From Massilia sp. erpn (lineage in GTDB: Bacteria > Pseudomonadota > Gammaproteobacteria > Burkholderiales > Burkholderiaceae_D), in contig NZ_CP053748.1 of the NCBI RefSeq assembly GCF_024400215.1, positions 4,278,001-4,342,000 of the forward strand: DNA of 64,000 nt, read 5' to 3'. The notes under the pieces were generated by a model. The model ran no database searches. It was not told the DNA's origin and worked only from the letters and a program-made list of their open reading frames with translations. Both the position numbers and the translations under genes were made by a program. Within the stretch, counting starts at the first letter, position 1. Each line of letters opens with the position of its first letter. This document shows positions 8,502 to 17,398 of this stretch, piece by piece.

Positions 8502-8880
8502 TCGCTTGCACGCCCAGCCAGCCTTGCTTGATGGTGGTCTGCAACGTCACCACCTCATCGATAATTTCAGGGTTCATATCGATGCCGGCGCGGTACAGGC
8601 GGGCGGCGCAATAGTCATATAGACGGCTCAGATTGACGACCACTTCGCCGCCATTCTCGAAATCGAGCGAGCTGGCCATGCCATTGATGATTTGCGTGCA
8701 CTTGTTCAGGCTGTTCGCCTTGAGTTCGTAGCGGCGCGCCACGATGTGGGCGCGCGCACGGGCCAGCTCTTCCAGCAGGCCATCGGTCAGTACCAGCACC
8801 AGCTCGACCGGGGAGGCGCGGGCTGTCTGCGCATCCAGGTTGACCGAGTGGTAGCTGCTGTAGGCATCCTGGTTCATCAT
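8494..8880 (-). CDS. fliS: FliS, flagellin export chaperone
   Basis: A 128-aa FliS with the family N-terminus (AYSSYHSVNLDAQTARASPVELVLVLTDGLLEEL), where residues 5-35 include the Y-x-S/T-V pattern, and the helices NKCTQIINGMASSLDFENGGEVVVNLSRLYDYCAARL. It keeps flagellin unfolded in the cytoplasm until export. The gene lies 36 bp downstream of fliD and overlaps the fliT-like gene. Confidence 0.93.
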   Translation of the reverse strand: MMNQDAYSSYHSVNLDAQTARASPVELVLVLTDGLLEELARARAHIVARRYELKANSLNKCTQIINGMASSLDFENGGEVVVNLSRLYDYCAARLYRAGIDMNPEIIDEVVTLQTTIKQGWLGVQANG

Positions 8881-8916
8881 TGTTTCACCGTCTTGCGTTA
8901 GGGGTTGGTTGATTGC

Positions 8917-10305
8917 TTAGTTGCTGCTCTTGTTGCCGAACATGGCATCGAACATGCTCAAAGTACCGTTCATCTGGCTCTGCAGGGTTTGCAGCTTGAC
9001 GTACTGGTCCAGATAGCGCTTGTAGACGCCTTCGTACTGGCGGTCCAGTTCGGCTTGCTTGCTGGTCAGCTTGATCTGCAGCTTGTCCAGAGCGCCGCGG
9101 CGATTCACCAACTGCCCCTTGGTCAGATCGGTCCACTGGTTCATCAGTTTGTCCATGCCGCCCAGCACGCCGCTCGGGGCCGACAGGCTGGCGCTGCCGA
9201 AGATCTTGTCCAGCGAGGTCGGGTCGGCCGCCAGCGCCTTGCCCAGGCGGGTGGAGTCGAGGGTCAGGCTGCCTTCGCGGGTGGCCATGATGCCGTACGT
9301 CACCAGGCTTTGCGTACCCAGGGCTTGGCGCATCGAATTTTTCATGCCGTTGCGCAGCGCCACCAGGCCGGAATCGTTGGCGAAGACGCCGGGCGCCACG
9401 CCGGTTTTGGGGTCGCCAGGATTGGTCACATCCTTGAGCACTGCATCCAGCTTGTTATAGGCGTCGACGAAGGCTTGCACATTGGCCGCCGTGCCTGCGG
9501 CGTCATTGCCGACCGTCAGCGTGACCGGCGTCTCGCCCACGGCCTGGGCCTTGGTGAAGGTCATCGACACGCCATCGATCACGTTGCTGAAGGTATTCGA
9601 TGCCTGGGTAATCTTTTCACCTGTGCCTTGGGGGCCGACCCAGACCACGGCATCCTGTGCCGCCTGCATCACTTTCGGAGCGCCCAGGGACGTTTGCAGT
9701 GCCGGATCGGTGACGCCGCTGACATCGAGATGGTCGATGGAGGTGGCCTTGCCGGTGGCGTTCGAACTCAGTACCAGAGTGGTCTGGCCGTTGACGGTCA
9801 GGGTGGAGGCGGTGATGCGCGCATTATTATTGGCCGCGACATTGATGGCGGCCGCGATTTCCTTGGCCGTCAGGGTGCCGTTCAAGTCCTTGTCGGCGCT
9901 GGCCAGGTCGACCGTGAAATTACTGCCGTCGCCCAGCACCAGGTTGAGTGTGCCGCTGCCGGCTGCCGTGGTATCGGTGATGCCGCCATAGGATACCTGG
10001 CCGGCCGTGGCCAGCTGCTGCACGTAGAAGGAATAGCTGCCGGCAGTCGCGGTAGAGGTGGCCGTGGCGGTACCGACGGCCGAGCTGAACGTGGCCGAAT
10101 TGGCAATCACGCTCTTTTTCGAGGTCAGGGCGGCGAGCGAGGTTTCAAACGCCTTGATGGCGGCGCTGACCTTGGCCAGGCCGGCCTGGTCGGCTTGCAT
10201 GCCTCTTACTGAGGTGTCCTGACGGGCCACCGCGCCAGCCAGGTATTTGTTGGCCATGGCTTTGGCGGTTGGAACGGGATCGTAAACTGGGGCGGTGATT
10301 GCCAT
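8917..10305 (-). CDS. fliD: FliD, flagellar filament cap
   Basis: A 462-aa FliD. The N-terminal domain contains AIKAFETSLAALTSKKSV and SYSFYVQQLATAGQVSYGG; the C-terminal domain contains QSLVTYGIMATREGSLTLDSTRLGKALAADP and a terminal coiled coil (about residues 395-450). It caps the growing filament. It heads the minus-strand run fliD-fliS-fliT-fliK-fliL-fliA-motA-motB-flgM-flgN; the 82-bp gap to fliJ probably holds its promoter. Confidence 0.94.
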   Translation of the reverse strand: MAITAPVYDPVPTAKAMANKYLAGAVARQDTSVRGMQADQAGLAKVSAAIKAFETSLAALTSKKSVIANSATFSSAVGTATATSTATAGSYSFYVQQLATAGQVSYGGITDTTAAGSGTLNLVLGDGSNFTVDLASADKDLNGTLTAKEIAAAINVAANNNARITASTLTVNGQTTLVLSSNATGKATSIDHLDVSGVTDPALQTSLGAPKVMQAAQDAVVWVGPQGTGEKITQASNTFSNVIDGVSMTFTKAQAVGETPVTLTVGNDAAGTAANVQAFVDAYNKLDAVLKDVTNPGDPKTGVAPGVFANDSGLVALRNGMKNSMRQALGTQSLVTYGIMATREGSLTLDSTRLGKALAADPTSLDKIFGSASLSAPSGVLGGMDKLMNQWTDLTKGQLVNRRGALDKLQIKLTSKQAELDRQYEGVYKRYLDQYVKLQTLQSQMNGTLSMFDAMFGNKSSN

Positions 10306-10366
10306 TTTCGTGCTCCGTGGAAATATATTGGAAGTGTACTCTGGTAAGGGGCGACCTAAGTAGTGT

Positions 10367-10386
10367 TCCTATGAAATTTATTTCGT
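10367..10386 (-). promoter_or_regulatory. Possible late-class promoter of the fliD transcript
   Basis: Reading the minus strand, the gap between fliJ and fliD contains AATAAATTT (near 10375-10383) about 72 bp before the fliD ATG. A very similar AATAAACTT lies about 83 bp before the flagellin ATG. The TAAA core resembles a sigma-28 -35 element, but no good GCCGATAA -10 element follows, so this is only a candidate. Confidence 0.25.
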
Positions 10387-10387
10387 A

Positions 10388-10828
10388 TCAAAGGGCTTTT
10401 TGCCCGCGGAGCCACAATTGTGTTGCCAGTTCATCATTCTTTTTGCGCTCCTGCTGCGCCTGTTCCTTGCGCACCGTCTGCTGGGTCTTCTCCAGCACCT
10501 GGCCCAGCACTTCGCGCTTGGCATAGGCCGCGTTCAAGGCGCGCTGCGAGACGGCCATATCGGCTTCGTGCATGCTCAGGTCGAGGCGGTGGGTGTCGAC
10601 CAGCTGCATCACCGCTTCCTTGTAATTGCCGCAATTGACCGACAGGGCCAGGGGCAGGCTGCCGCTGGCGCCGCTATTCGTATACAAGCTGGTGAGGCGG
10701 TCCAGGCTTTTCTGGTAGCGCTCGCGCACGCTGTTTTTTTCCGCCATCTCCGCCTGCAGCTTTTCCACTTCCGTATTGCGCAGCGAGACCAGGGTATGCA
10801 GGTTGCGGATCGTGTTGTGGTGTTTCAT
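10388..10828 (-). CDS. fliJ: FliJ, flagellar export ATPase stalk protein
   Basis: A 146-aa coiled-coil protein (NTIRNLHTLVSLRNTEVEKLQAEMAE at residues 5-30; LEKTQQTVRKEQAQQERKKNDE at 110-135), of the expected FliJ size. It is the central stalk of the FliI ATPase ring. It overlaps fliI by 4 bp (ATGA) and is last in the fliE-F-G-H-I-J operon. Confidence 0.88.
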   Translation of the reverse strand: MKHHNTIRNLHTLVSLRNTEVEKLQAEMAEKNSVRERYQKSLDRLTSLYTNSGASGSLPLALSVNCGNYKEAVMQLVDTHRLDLSMHEADMAVSQRALNAAYAKREVLGQVLEKTQQTVRKEQAQQERKKNDELATQLWLRGQKAL

Positions 10829-12135
10829 GCCATCAGCCTTTCAAGTTCTTCCACGCAGGGGAGATAGGGCGCCGCTTCCTTGGTGCCCTGGCACAGGAAT
10901 TCTTCGATGTGGGGATGCAGGTTGACGGCCCGGTCGGTCACCGGGTCGGCGCCGGGCACGTAGGCGCCCAGCGGAATCAGGTCGCGCACCCGTTCGTGGC
11001 GCGCCATCGTCGCCTTGAGTGCGCGCGCCGCCTGCATATGTTCCTTGCTGATCACATGGTTCATGCAGCGGCTGATCGAGGCGGCGACGTCGATGGCCGG
11101 GTAGTGGCCCCGTTCGGCCAATTCGCGCGTGAGCACGATGTGGCCGTCGAGGATGGCGCGCGCGGTATCGACCACCGGGTCTTGCTGGTCGTCGCCTTCG
11201 GCCAGCACGGTGTAGATGGCGCTCATGCTGCCGTCCTGGTTTTCGCCGTTGCCGGCCGATTCCACCAGCTGCGGCAGATTGGAAAACACGGACGGCGGAT
11301 AACCCTTGGTGGCGGGCGGCTCGCCCAGGGCCAGCGCCACTTCGCGCAAGGCCATGGCGTAACGGGTGAGGGAATCGACCAGCAGCAGGACATTCTTGCC
11401 CTGGTCGCGGAAATGGGCGGCGATCGAATGGCACAGCTCGGTGGCCATGATGCGCATCAGCGGCGACTCGTCGGCCGGCGCGATCACCAGCACGGCCTTG
11501 CGCAAGCCATCCGGCCCGAGCGACATTTCGACGAATTCGCGCACCTCGCGCGAACGTTCGCCGATCAGGCCGACCACCACCACATCGGCCACGGTCTGGC
11601 GCGTGATCAAGCCCAGCAGCACGGATTTGCCGACGCCGGAACCGGCCATCAGGCCCACGCGCTGGCCCTGGCCCAGGGTCAGCATGGCATTGATGGCGCG
11701 CACGCCCACATCGAGCGGTTCGGTGACGGGTTTTTTCTTCAGGGGATGCACGCGCGGCGGCTGCATCTCGAGCGGAAAGTCGCCGCCCAGCTTGCCCAAG
11801 CCGTCGATCGGCTCGCCCAGGCCATTGACCATGCGGCCCAGCCAGCCGGGACCGATCTGCAGGCTGAGCTTGTCCGAGCCGGGCAGCACGCGCGCGCCGG
11901 TGGTCAGGCCGGCCGCCTTCTTGAACGGCATTAAAAACGATAGCTTGTCACGGAAGCCCACCACTTGCGCATCGAGCCAGCTGCCGTCGACCGTCTCGAT
12001 CTGGCAACGCTGGCCGGTGTACAGCGGGCAGCCGACGGCCTCGAGCAGCAAGCCGGAGGCGCCCACCAGGCGGCCCGTCGGGGTCGCCAGCGGTACTTCA
12101 TCCAGCTCCAGCTTGCGCAAGGCATCGGCTATCAT
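10825..12135 (-). CDS. fliI: FliI, flagellum-specific export ATPase
   Basis: A 436-aa F1-beta-like ATPase with Walker A GLMAGSGVGKSVLLG (about residues 160-175), Walker B NVLLLVDSLTRYAMA and the type III ATPase block REVALALGEPPATKGYPPSVFS. It drives delivery of flagellar substrates to the export gate. It is coupled by 4-bp overlaps to fliH upstream and fliJ downstream. Confidence 0.97.
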   Translation of the reverse strand: MIADALRKLELDEVPLATPTGRLVGASGLLLEAVGCPLYTGQRCQIETVDGSWLDAQVVGFRDKLSFLMPFKKAAGLTTGARVLPGSDKLSLQIGPGWLGRMVNGLGEPIDGLGKLGGDFPLEMQPPRVHPLKKKPVTEPLDVGVRAINAMLTLGQGQRVGLMAGSGVGKSVLLGLITRQTVADVVVVGLIGERSREVREFVEMSLGPDGLRKAVLVIAPADESPLMRIMATELCHSIAAHFRDQGKNVLLLVDSLTRYAMALREVALALGEPPATKGYPPSVFSNLPQLVESAGNGENQDGSMSAIYTVLAEGDDQQDPVVDTARAILDGHIVLTRELAERGHYPAIDVAASISRCMNHVISKEHMQAARALKATMARHERVRDLIPLGAYVPGADPVTDRAVNLHPHIEEFLCQGTKEAAPYLPCVEELERLMA

Positions 12136-12836
12136 TCTTCACTCTCGGCTTCATCGCCGGTATCGGCGGCCTGTAACTGATTATCGACCTGTTCCATGAC
12201 CGCGGCAAGCCGCTGATGACAGCCGGCATCAACTTCACTGTCGCCAGCCTTGATGCGGCATTCGCCCACTTCCAGGCGGGCGTCGGCGATCAGGTTCCAG
12301 CGCTTGGCGCGTTTCGGATCGAGTTCGTTGATGCGGCGCATCTCTTCTGGATTCAGGAACACATCGATCTCTTCGCGCGTCGGCGGCATCGAGGCCAGGG
12401 TCTCGTCGACCAGGGCCATGATCTGCACCGGCTGCAGCGCCAGCTCGGCGCGGATCACCTGGCGCGCCACCTTGGCCACCAGGTCCACCACTTCCTTACG
12501 CTGGGCGGCGCGGTAATCGGCGCGCAGCTTTTTCAAGCTCTTCAGCATGGCGTCGACCGGGCGCGCGGCATGCTCGAAGCCGGCCAGCACTTCCTGTCGG
12601 CCTTCTTCGCGGCCCTGTTCGGTGCCGGCGCTGCGGCCGGCCTCGAAACCGTCGTCCTGGCCGCGCTGCAAGCCGGCCTCATAGCCTTCGCGCTGGCCCT
12701 GCTCGAAACCTTCGCTGAGCGAAGCCTGCCACTGGGCCGAATCGACTTGCACGCCGCCATGGGCGCCGTTGCGCAGCGAGGGCGGCGGCGTGAACTGGGC
12801 CAGCGGCGGGAAGCGGTAGGGACGGAATTGCTTCAT
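12132..12836 (-). CDS. fliH: FliH, negative regulator of FliI
   Basis: A 234-aa FliH. Residues about 40-82 carry the characteristic run of GxxxG repeats (GFEQGQREGYEAGLQRG, GFEAGRSAGTEQGREEGRQE), followed by a V-type-ATPase-E-like domain (VVDLVAKVARQVIRAEL and DVFLNPEEMRRINEL). FliH binds FliI and links it to FliN. The ATG at 12836 overlaps the fliG stop (ATGA); the longer open frame upstream is just the antisense-frame continuation over fliG. Confidence 0.92.
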   Translation of the reverse strand: MKQFRPYRFPPLAQFTPPPSLRNGAHGGVQVDSAQWQASLSEGFEQGQREGYEAGLQRGQDDGFEAGRSAGTEQGREEGRQEVLAGFEHAARPVDAMLKSLKKLRADYRAAQRKEVVDLVAKVARQVIRAELALQPVQIMALVDETLASMPPTREEIDVFLNPEEMRRINELDPKRAKRWNLIADARLEVGECRIKAGDSEVDAGCHQRLAAVMEQVDNQLQAADTGDEAESEE

Positions 12837-13861
12837 TCGACCACCGTTTCGGCGAACAGCTGCACTTCGACTTCGCCGGCGTCGGCCAGGGCCTTGACGG
12901 TACCCATGATTTCCTGGCGCGTCGATTCGATGCGCGACAGCGGTACCGGGCCGGCGCGGCGCATCATGTCCTCGAACGCTTGCGCCTGGCGTTTCGGCAT
13001 GGTACGCAGCACGGCGTCGCGGATCGACAGCTCGGCGCCCTTGAGCGCGATGGCCCACTGTTCCAGCGGCACTTCCTCGATGATGCGGGTGAGGGTGACT
13101 TCGGTCTGGGTCGAGAGGATGAGGAAGTCGTACATCGACAGCTCGATCTGCTCCACCACTTCCGGATCGTGGGCGCGCAGCAGTTCGACGATCTGGGCGC
13201 GGTTGCCGGGCAGGCGGTTGAGGATCTCGGCCACCTGGCGCACGCCTTCCACGCTGGTGCTCTGCATGTCGAAACTGCTCAGGCAGCGGTTGACCAGCTC
13301 GTCGAGTTCGGCCAGCAGGTCGCGGTCGATCTCATCCAGGCGCGCCAGGTTCAACAGCACCAGGTCGCGTCCTTCCAGCGGCAGGGCGTCGAGGATCTGG
13401 CCGGCCAGGGTGGGCGGCAGGAAGGCCAGGAAGACCGCCTGCATGCGCACGTGCTCGTTGGCAATGTAGTCGGCCAGCCATTTGGCCGAGGCCCACTGCA
13501 GGCGCGCCATTTTCGGGCGCAGCTCGTCGCCGTAGATATTGTTGAGCACGGTGTTTGCGATATCGCCGCCCAGCGCCAGGTCGAGCGAGCGCTTGAGGTA
13601 GCTGCGCGAGGCGCCATGCACGCCCGACTGCTGGCGGTAATCGTCGAAGAAGGTCTGCATGGCCAGCTTGACCGATTCGACCTTGATGCCACTCATGCGC
13701 GACATCACTTGCGTCACTTCGAGCAGCTCTTCGCGCGACAGGCAGCGCAGCACGGCCGCAGCCGGCTCTTCGCCTATGCTCAGCAGCACGATGGCTGCCT
13801 GTTCCACCGGGCTCAGCAAGCCATCGGCGACGTCATCATTGAGGTGAGTGAGATCGGCCAT
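12833..13861 (-). CDS. fliG: FliG, flagellar motor switch protein (divergent)
   Basis: A 342-aa FliG: N-terminal domain with SPVEQAAIVLLSIGEE, middle domain, and C-terminal torque domain with IALKGAELSIRDAVLRTMPKRQAQAFEDMMRRAGPVPLSRIE. The FliM-binding EHPQR motif of standard FliG is replaced by EHVRM at residues 136-140. The gene overlaps fliF by 26 bp and fliH by 4 bp. FliG couples stator force to the C ring. Confidence 0.95.
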   Translation of the reverse strand: MADLTHLNDDVADGLLSPVEQAAIVLLSIGEEPAAAVLRCLSREELLEVTQVMSRMSGIKVESVKLAMQTFFDDYRQQSGVHGASRSYLKRSLDLALGGDIANTVLNNIYGDELRPKMARLQWASAKWLADYIANEHVRMQAVFLAFLPPTLAGQILDALPLEGRDLVLLNLARLDEIDRDLLAELDELVNRCLSSFDMQSTSVEGVRQVAEILNRLPGNRAQIVELLRAHDPEVVEQIELSMYDFLILSTQTEVTLTRIIEEVPLEQWAIALKGAELSIRDAVLRTMPKRQAQAFEDMMRRAGPVPLSRIESTRQEIMGTVKALADAGEVEVQLFAETVVE

Positions 13862-15650
13862 TTTTCTGCATCCATTGTTTGACGACTTCTGCCACGCGTT
13901 CGGGCTCTTTCTCTGCCAGTACCTTCAGGTGGTCGACCATGACGTCGACCGACGAGCCGGTAGGGGGCAGATCGTAATTTTCCAGCAGCGGCACCACCGG
14001 CATGCCGGCCCCATCGAGTTCGCCGGCCTTCTCGCTGACCACACCTTCCGGCGCGCCGAGGGCGGCCGCCGTGGCGGCTGGGGTGGTGCCGGCCGCGCCC
14101 GGCAGGGCTGCGCCTTCGCCGGCAGCGCTGCCCACCGTGGTGGCGTTGATGGCGCGGCGTTCGGCGGCCGTGCGCGGCTTGGCCGGAGCGAAGCGGGCGG
14201 TGAGCAGGCGCAGCAGCGGACGGGCCAGCAGCAGATAGCCGAGCAGGGCGGCCACGGCGTAGCCGATCCAGGCGCTGAAATCGACCACATTGTCGCGTTC
14301 CTGCCACCATGGCACTTCGGCCGCTTTCGGCGGGAAGTTCATGGCCGTCACCACCAGGGTGTCGCCGCGTTCGGTATTGATGCCCAGGCCATTGCGCAGC
14401 ACCTTGTCGATATTGGCCAGTTCGTTGGCGCTCCAGCCGGTTTTCGGCGTCGGCGCGGCGGCATGGGCCAGCACCACGGCCACGCTCTGGCGTTCCAGGC
14501 GGCCGCGCGCACGCTTGGTCTGGGTGATGCTGCGGTCATACGCATATTGACGCGTGGTAGCGTTCTTGCGCGCCGTGCCGTCGGGCAGGGCGCCCGCTGC
14601 GGCGCCGGCAGCCCCCGGGGCGGCGCCCGGCGCGGCCGTATTCGGCGCCGGATTGCCGGCGGCATCGGCAGCCTGCTGCGGCGGACGGTTGGACAGGGTG
14701 CCGGGCACGCCCATCACCATGCGGTTGCGGTCTTGCTCGTCGCGCATGGCTTCGCTGGTGACTTTCGGCGTTTCGCCGTATTTCTCCACCGTTTCTTCCA
14801 CCTTGTCGTTGTCGACGGCGGCCGTGACGCTGATGCGGAAATTGTCGTCGCCCACGATCGGACCGAGCAAGCCCTTGATATTGCCGCGGATTTCATCCTG
14901 GATGCGCTTGCCGCTCTCGCTATTGGCGGCGTTGGCGTCATAGCCGTCGGCCAGGTCGACATGCGAGGACAGCAGGTTGCCGGCCTGGTCGACCAGGCTC
15001 ACGCGCGCCGGATTCAGGCTGGCCACGCTGCCGGCCACCATATTCACGACGGCGGCGATGGTTTCGGGACTGAGCTGGCGGCCCGGCTTGGTGGCCACCA
15101 CCACCGAGGCCGACGACTTGTCGCCGTCGCTCGACACGAACGAGGTCGATTTGGCGATCGACAGGTGGACGCGCGCGCTGGCGATGGCATCCAGGGTCAT
15201 GATCGATTGCGCCAGCTCGCCTTCCAGGCCGCGCCGGAAGCGCACGTCCTGGACGAACTGGGAGACGCCCAGCGGGTCATTCTTGTCCATCAGCTCCAGG
15301 CCGGCCGGCAGCTGCGCCGTCACACCCTTCGAGGCAAGCAGCATGCGCACCTTGCCTAGCATGCCTTCCGGCACCATCACCTGGCCGCTGTCGGGGTGGA
15401 CGCGGTAGGGGATGTTCTCGGCATCGAGCACATGCATCATATCGGCCGCCGCCACCTTTTCGCGCGCGCCGAAGACGGGCTTGTAGGCGGACTGGTCCTT
15501 CCAGAGGAACATCAGCACCAGGGCGGTGATGCCGATGGCCAGCACCAGCAGCGGATACAGGGTTTTCAGCAGGGCAGGGGAGAGCGCGGGCGCCGCATCC
15601 GGATTGTCGGAGCGCCAGCGTCCGAAAGCGGACTTGAGGGTGTTGATCAC
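13836..15650 (-). CDS. fliF: FliF, MS-ring protein
   Basis: A 604-aa FliF, slightly long for the family. The first membrane helix is at about residues 30-50 (LYPLLVLAIGITALVLMFLW). The periplasmic ring-building motifs include RVHPDSGQVMVPEGMLGKVRM, FRRGLEGELAQSIMTLDAIASARVHLS and ATKPGRQLSPETIAAVVNMVAGSV. A Pro/Ala-rich insertion (about 315-360) and a second membrane helix (about 465-487) precede the cytoplasmic tail. The extreme C-terminus is encoded over the start of fliG. Confidence 0.96.
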   Translation of the reverse strand: MINTLKSAFGRWRSDNPDAAPALSPALLKTLYPLLVLAIGITALVLMFLWKDQSAYKPVFGAREKVAAADMMHVLDAENIPYRVHPDSGQVMVPEGMLGKVRMLLASKGVTAQLPAGLELMDKNDPLGVSQFVQDVRFRRGLEGELAQSIMTLDAIASARVHLSIAKSTSFVSSDGDKSSASVVVATKPGRQLSPETIAAVVNMVAGSVASLNPARVSLVDQAGNLLSSHVDLADGYDANAANSESGKRIQDEIRGNIKGLLGPIVGDDNFRISVTAAVDNDKVEETVEKYGETPKVTSEAMRDEQDRNRMVMGVPGTLSNRPPQQAADAAGNPAPNTAAPGAAPGAAGAAAGALPDGTARKNATTRQYAYDRSITQTKRARGRLERQSVAVVLAHAAAPTPKTGWSANELANIDKVLRNGLGINTERGDTLVVTAMNFPPKAAEVPWWQERDNVVDFSAWIGYAVAALLGYLLLARPLLRLLTARFAPAKPRTAAERRAINATTVGSAAGEGAALPGAAGTTPAATAAALGAPEGVVSEKAGELDGAGMPVVPLLENYDLPPTGSSVDVMVDHLKVLAEKEPERVAEVVKQWMQKNGRSHSPQ

Positions 15651-15688
15651 GTTGGGGGCTTTCGCGGGATACGGGGAGAAAGGCTAGC

Positions 15689-16036
15689 TTACAGCGGGAG
15701 CTTGATCAGTTCATCAACCGCGCCCATCACCTTGTTGCGCACTTGCATCAACATCGAGAAGGACAGGCTGGCTTCCTGGCTGGCGAGCATGGCGCCGACC
15801 AGGTCGTTGGAGCGGCCGGCATCGACGTCGGCCATGGCCTGGCCGGCGGCCTGGTCGGCCGCGTTGACGCCGGCCACGGCGTCTTGCATCGACTGGGCGA
15901 AGGAAGCGGGTTGGGCGGCGGTGGGGCCGAATTGGGCGGCCGGTGCCACGGGCGCGGCCTGGTGCGCGAGGTCGGCGGCCGCATTGGCCAGCGACGCCAG
16001 ATCGGCCTTGATCAGGCCAGCGATTTCATTTGCCAT
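15689..16036 (-). CDS. fliE: FliE, MS-ring/rod junction protein
   Basis: A 115-aa FliE, first gene of the fliE-J operon. The C-terminal half shows the FliE pattern SFAQSMQDAVAGVNAADQAAGQAMADVDAGRSNDLVGAMLASQEASLSFSMLMQVRNKVMGAVDELI, in which conserved residues of the family occur at 50-112. The ATG at 16036 is chosen because GGAGGT lies 7 bp upstream; an upstream in-frame ATG at 16060 lacks this. It is divergent from fliM. Confidence 0.92.
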   Translation of the reverse strand: MANEIAGLIKADLASLANAAADLAHQAAPVAPAAQFGPTAAQPASFAQSMQDAVAGVNAADQAAGQAMADVDAGRSNDLVGAMLASQEASLSFSMLMQVRNKVMGAVDELIKLPL

Positions 16037-16516
16037 CTTGTCACCTCCACTTTCATGCAACGTTGATACTGGTTATGCGTCCAGGCTGTCGGCGCCGCGG
16101 TGGCGGCGCCTGTCAGTCAAACCCGGACAATTCCGGCGTCCGCTTGCGCTGGCGGACGCGCGAAATATTACTTCAACGAAATTAATTGCGCTAGAAAATG
16201 ATACGGTGCGCCGCTCGGCTCGAGTCTGTGTGGAACACTGCATGAATGACAAAAGCTCTTACAAATCATGCACTAAGCGCTTGCTTTTCATGGTGCAGCT
16301 CAGCAGCAACAGGGCCAGCGCAACAGATTGAAGCTTACCTGTTGGCAACTTTCCTGTAAAGGCTTATTTAGGGAGGGAATATTGATTCATGGCAATAACA
16401 CCGAATATGATGTATTCTACGCTACCGAGATCGTCCTACCCGCCAGACTTTTACGCTAGGATGTAGCATGCAGGCCGCATCCGCCTGCGCTGGCGGGGAC
16501 CGAGCCGGGAAACAGG
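16037..16516. promoter_or_regulatory. Divergent regulatory region between fliE and fliM
   Basis: A 480-bp region without a convincing gene, separating the two early flagellar operons. It contains two perfect GC-rich inverted repeats, 16091-16110 (8-bp arms, 4-nt loop) and 16136-16159 (8-bp arms, 8-nt loop), then an AT-richer stretch at 16160-16430. In lateral flagellar loci a regulator gene (lafK) often lies here; none is present. I find no clean sigma-54 (GG-N10-GC) or sigma-28 site. Confidence 0.55.
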
Positions 16517-17398
16517 GTGCATACAGAGTTCCGACTTGACCACAATATGACAAACACAAAAACGACAGTGCAACATCAGGTACTGGACCCTTGCTTGCTG
16601 GGGCGCCCCGTCCACCGCCTGCCCGTGTTTGCCGGCCAGTTGCGTGAGGATCTGGTGCAGGCCATGCGCCTGGCCATGAACCGGCGCTACTGGGGCAGCA
16701 TGCAGGTCAGCGACGTGGCGTTCAGCCGCCTCGACGGCAGCGAGGCAGCGCGCCGCTGGCTCAACTTCTCGGCCCCGGCCGGCAACCTGTCCTTCGCCAT
16801 CGAGCGCAAGGTTCTGCTTAGTATTCTCAACTACCGTTACGGCCGCGGCAAGGGCGCCGAAGCCGTGCCCGACGAGGACCAGGTGCGCGTCACAGCGACC
16901 GAAGAGCGCTTGGCTGTTGTTTTGGGGCAACAGCTAGCCGGCACCCTGGCCGGCCGCATCGAAGTCAACCTGCCGCCCAGCGACAAGCCGGCGGCCGAAG
17001 AGATCAAACCGCTGCCCTCGGTGCAGCCGCCGCGCGGCAGCTGGATCATCACCGTCAGCGTCAGCGAAGCGGCCAGCGGCTTGACCGGCAGCGTCTGGTT
17101 TGCGCTGGACAAGACCATGATGTCGGACGTGCTGCGCGGCCTGCTGCCCGAGCGCGAGAGCAAGCGCGGCGGCAAGAGCGCGCCGCCGCTGGCGAGCCGC
17201 CTGCAGGTGGGCTTGAACGGGCGCCTGGTGAGCAAGGAAATCACGCTGGGCGCCTTGTTCGACCTGAACGTGGGCGATGTGATTCCGGTCAGCCTGCACC
17301 GTGCCGATGTTCTGCTGGAAGAATCGCGCCTGTTCACGGCCGCCGTGACCGAGCACAAGGGAAAACTCTGCCTAACCTCTTTTGAAGATATCGAATGA
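16517..17398 (+). CDS. fliM: FliM, flagellar motor switch protein (atypical)
   Basis: A 293-aa FliM-like C-ring protein (283 aa if the ATG at 16547 is used). The C-terminal SpoA-type domain (SRLQVGLNGRLVSKEITLGALFDLNVGDVIPVSL, about residues 215-255) is clear. The N-terminal CheY-binding motif (LSQxEIDALL-like) is absent, and the FliG-binding GGxG motif is replaced by GRGKG at 109-113. It overlaps fliN by 4 bp and heads fliM-N-P-Q-R-flhB-flhA. This resembles lateral-type FliM; how direction is controlled is unknown. Confidence 0.88.
   Translation: MHTEFRLDHNMTNTKTTVQHQVLDPCLLGRPVHRLPVFAGQLREDLVQAMRLAMNRRYWGSMQVSDVAFSRLDGSEAARRWLNFSAPAGNLSFAIERKVLLSILNYRYGRGKGAEAVPDEDQVRVTATEERLAVVLGQQLAGTLAGRIEVNLPPSDKPAAEEIKPLPSVQPPRGSWIITVSVSEAASGLTGSVWFALDKTMMSDVLRGLLPERESKRGGKSAPPLASRLQVGLNGRLVSKEITLGALFDLNVGDVIPVSLHRADVLLEESRLFTAAVTEHKGKLCLTSFEDIE

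Noticed and set aside
16320..16360. TTGGCAACTTTCCTGTAA as a sigma-54 promoter of fliM
   Set aside because: The -24 GG is followed after 10 bp by GT instead of the invariant GC, so it does not meet the sigma-54 rule.
16467..16540. A 23-codon ORF (ATG at 16467) ahead of fliM as leader peptide
   Set aside because: No ribosome site, no special codon content and no terminator nearby; the frame overlaps the fliM start and looks like chance.
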